From Aestuariibacter sp. (GTDB taxonomy: Bacteria > Pseudomonadota > Gammaproteobacteria > Enterobacterales > Alteromonadaceae), in NCBI GenBank assembly GCA_017794925.1, contig CP051238.1, positions 2,103,138 through 2,167,137 of the forward strand: 64,000 nucleotides of DNA. The letters run 5' to 3'. A model generated the notes under the pieces. It ran no database searches. It was given only the letters and a program-made list of their open reading frames with translations, and was not told the DNA's origin. The position numbers and the translations under genes were made by a program. This document shows, piece by piece, positions 62,606 through 64,000 of the stretch (its first letter is position 1; each line of letters begins with the position of its first letter).

Positions 62606-64000
62606 TATAAGAACCTCTCTACTAAGTTAACGTGGGCAATTTCAGCAGCAACTAACACAGCGTACATGGACACAATAGCGCCCGATGACAAAATGAATAA
62701 AAACACTCTGAAACGATTTTTGCTTTGAATTTGTTTAAGATTCAAATGGGTAACTGCACCAAGGACAGGGAAGGAAGTCAATTTGGTTAGCTGGCTGCCG
62801 CGAACCAGCACTGGACGTAGCTGACTGATTAGGAATGCTAAACCAATACCAACACCAAAACCCAGTACTAAAATACCCGTGTAAAACATCAGACGTTTTG
62901 GTCCGGTAGGTTGATCAGGGACTAGCGGAGGCTCAATAGTACGGAACTGCAATTCTTCTGATGACACGTCCGCACGGCGAGACAACTCTGCCGCTTCCTT
63001 ACGCTGTAACAACTCTTCGTATTTTTGCTTGGTAATACCATAGTCACGGTTAAGTGCGGTAGACTCGGCTTCGATTTGGGGAACTAAGTCGATCTTATTT
63101 TTAAGTTCCTGAATCTTTGCATTGTAGTCCGTTTCGCGAACCTTAAGTGAAGCGATTTGACCTTCGACCCTACTAATTTCCAGTTTCAACTCTGTGGCAA
63201 GTGGGCTGAGGTTCGTATTGTCTTCTTCATCACCGGTCTCACTGAAGAAAGCTTGAATTTCTTCTTGTCTGGATTTCTCTAAAGATGACAGTAGTGTTTG
63301 TGCTTCGATAACGTCAGGATGCTTTTCAGTAAAGCGTAAACGGAGCTGATCGATCTGTTCTTCCAGGGTTTTGATACGTTCGTCATACCGGGTTGTGATT
63401 ACCGGCGCATCAGAAGAGCCTTGCCTAACATCAAAACCATCGGTCATTTTGCTGCCACTAAGTTGTCCTTTCAAAGACGTTACTTGCTGTTCAAGCTCTC
63501 TGATTTGGAGTTTAGTAGCGTCTAATTCCCGAGTCACGGACTGCAGGTTTGAGTAAAAAGATCCCTGAACAGGAAGGATATCATTGTATCTGCGCTGAAA
63601 ATCGGCTAACCGTTGTTCTGCTTCAATGAGCCGGGTCTCATATTCGGCAATCTGCTCATCAAGGAATCGACTGGCTGTGTCAGTATCACGACGGTTGTTA
63701 CCAAGGCTTCCTTCTACGAACAGATCCAGCGTTTCCTGAACTACGCGTTTTGCCAATTCAGGGTCTCTGTTGGAGTACGATATGGTGTAGATATTGTTGC
63801 GACCTGTTCGGTTAAGCTTAATGCTGTTACTCAAATTGGTGATCAACTTGCTATAAGCATCAGCATTATTCACTGTTATATCAAGGTCGGACTCTCTGGC
63901 AATGATCTCTACATTTGACCGACTCAGCAACGTTTGCGCCATCATGGCTATCTCTTGTTGCGGATTAGTTTGAATTGCGAGGCCACTTAATAGTGGTTGG
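62605..64000 (-). CDS. Wzz-like polysaccharide chain-length protein, XrtA-type (5' end outside window)
   Basis: About 464 residues are visible; the frame is open to the window end, which truncates its N-terminus (the ATG at 63945 is internal). It continues the family pattern QPLLSGLAIQTNPQQEIAMM. A long coiled coil (about 120-330 of the visible part, LRLRFTEKHPDVIEAQTLLSS) is followed by the PxxP-type segment PLVPDQPTGPKRL and a transmembrane helix (MFYTGILVLGFGVGIGLAFL), then a C-terminal cytoplasmic tail with a second helix. This is the polysaccharide co-polymerase that sets chain length with the tyrosine kinase. The 1-nt TAATG overlap with the kinase shows the order chain-length, kinase, barrel. 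Confidence 0.88.
   Translation of the reverse strand, partial: QPLLSGLAIQTNPQQEIAMMAQTLLSRSNVEIIARESDLDITVNNADAYSKLITNLSNSIKLNRTGRNNIYTISYSNRDPELAKRVVQETLDLFVEGSLGNNRRDTDTASRFLDEQIAEYETRLIEAEQRLADFQRRYNDILPVQGSFYSNLQSVTRELDATKLQIRELEQQVTSLKGQLSGSKMTDGFDVRQGSSDAPVITTRYDERIKTLEEQIDQLRLRFTEKHPDVIEAQTLLSSLEKSRQEEIQAFFSETGDEEDNTNLSPLATELKLEISRVEGQIASLKVRETDYNAKIQELKNKIDLVPQIEAESTALNRDYGITKQKYEELLQRKEAAELSRRADVSSEELQFRTIEPPLVPDQPTGPKRLMFYTGILVLGFGVGIGLAFLISQLRPVLVRGSQLTKLTSFPVLGAVTHLNLKQIQSKNRFRVFLFILSSGAIVSMYAVLVAAEIAHVNLVERFL

Noticed and set aside
1..64000. CRISPR arrays, tRNA or rRNA genes, prophage or transposase genes.
   Set aside because: Intergenic gaps were read and none contained direct-repeat arrays, cloverleaf-like sequences or transposase-like frames.

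Overview
The window looks like chromosomal DNA of a marine gammaproteobacterium of the Alteromonadales, probably Alteromonadaceae. This is inferred from gene content: a ubiI-to-gcvTHP neighbourhood, a Xanthomonas/Caulobacter-type TonB receptor with flavin-dependent halogenases, paired FadE enzymes, DUF3081 and DUF2798 proteins, many secreted peptidases, and the edge of a PEP-CTERM/XrtA-type exopolysaccharide locus. Coding density is high. I see no rRNA, tRNA, CRISPR array, prophage or transposase gene.

Layout. 1-9.1 kb: the 3' end of ubiI, two secreted M24 metallopeptidases, a short minus-strand gene (3201-3371) for a 56-residue peptide with a textbook double-glycine leader, a LysR regulator, and the glycine cleavage operon gcvT-gcvH-gcvP. 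9.1-13.8 kb: a soluble histidine kinase, a translationally coupled pair of exported proteins (unknown plus transglutaminase-like), a VOC protein, an exported phosphatase-like protein with a short P-loop, and a small ORF. 14-25 kb: a chemoreceptor, two M1 aminopeptidases, an esterase, a sulfotransferase preceded by a nested palindrome, a LysR/DUF2798 pair and nhaA. 24973-25253 is a MITE-like element with perfect 23-bp terminal inverted repeats.

25-32 kb: an EAL protein with a degenerate GGDEF domain, a first fadE with a paired-site inverted repeat upstream, a small membrane protein and upp. 31.6-39 kb: a LacI-type regulator, two coupled tryptophan-halogenase-like genes and a large TonB-dependent receptor, probably one uptake/modification locus. 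39-48 kb: a beta-propeller-like protein, a Cys-containing 48-residue ORF, a class C serine hydrolase, tdk, a full GGDEF-EAL protein and a second fadE. 48-57 kb: an exported LolA-like protein with an outer-membrane barrel, a second small barrel, DUF3081, a late lipid A acyltransferase, a TcpQ-like protein, glnE, a DUF350 protein and a GIY-YIG protein. 57-64 kb: hldE, then the exopolysaccharide assembly genes (XrtA-type ATPase, outer-membrane barrel, tyrosine autokinase, Wzz-like chain-length protein), the last cut by the window end.

How the genes work together: gcvTHP is one operon for glycine catabolism and one-carbon supply. The LacI/halogenase/receptor block reads as a substrate-responsive TonB uptake locus. 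The terminal block builds and controls chain length of a surface polysaccharide. The most novel-looking items are the double-glycine peptide beside the proline peptidases, the MITE-like element, and the nested palindrome that overlaps the sulfotransferase start codon.
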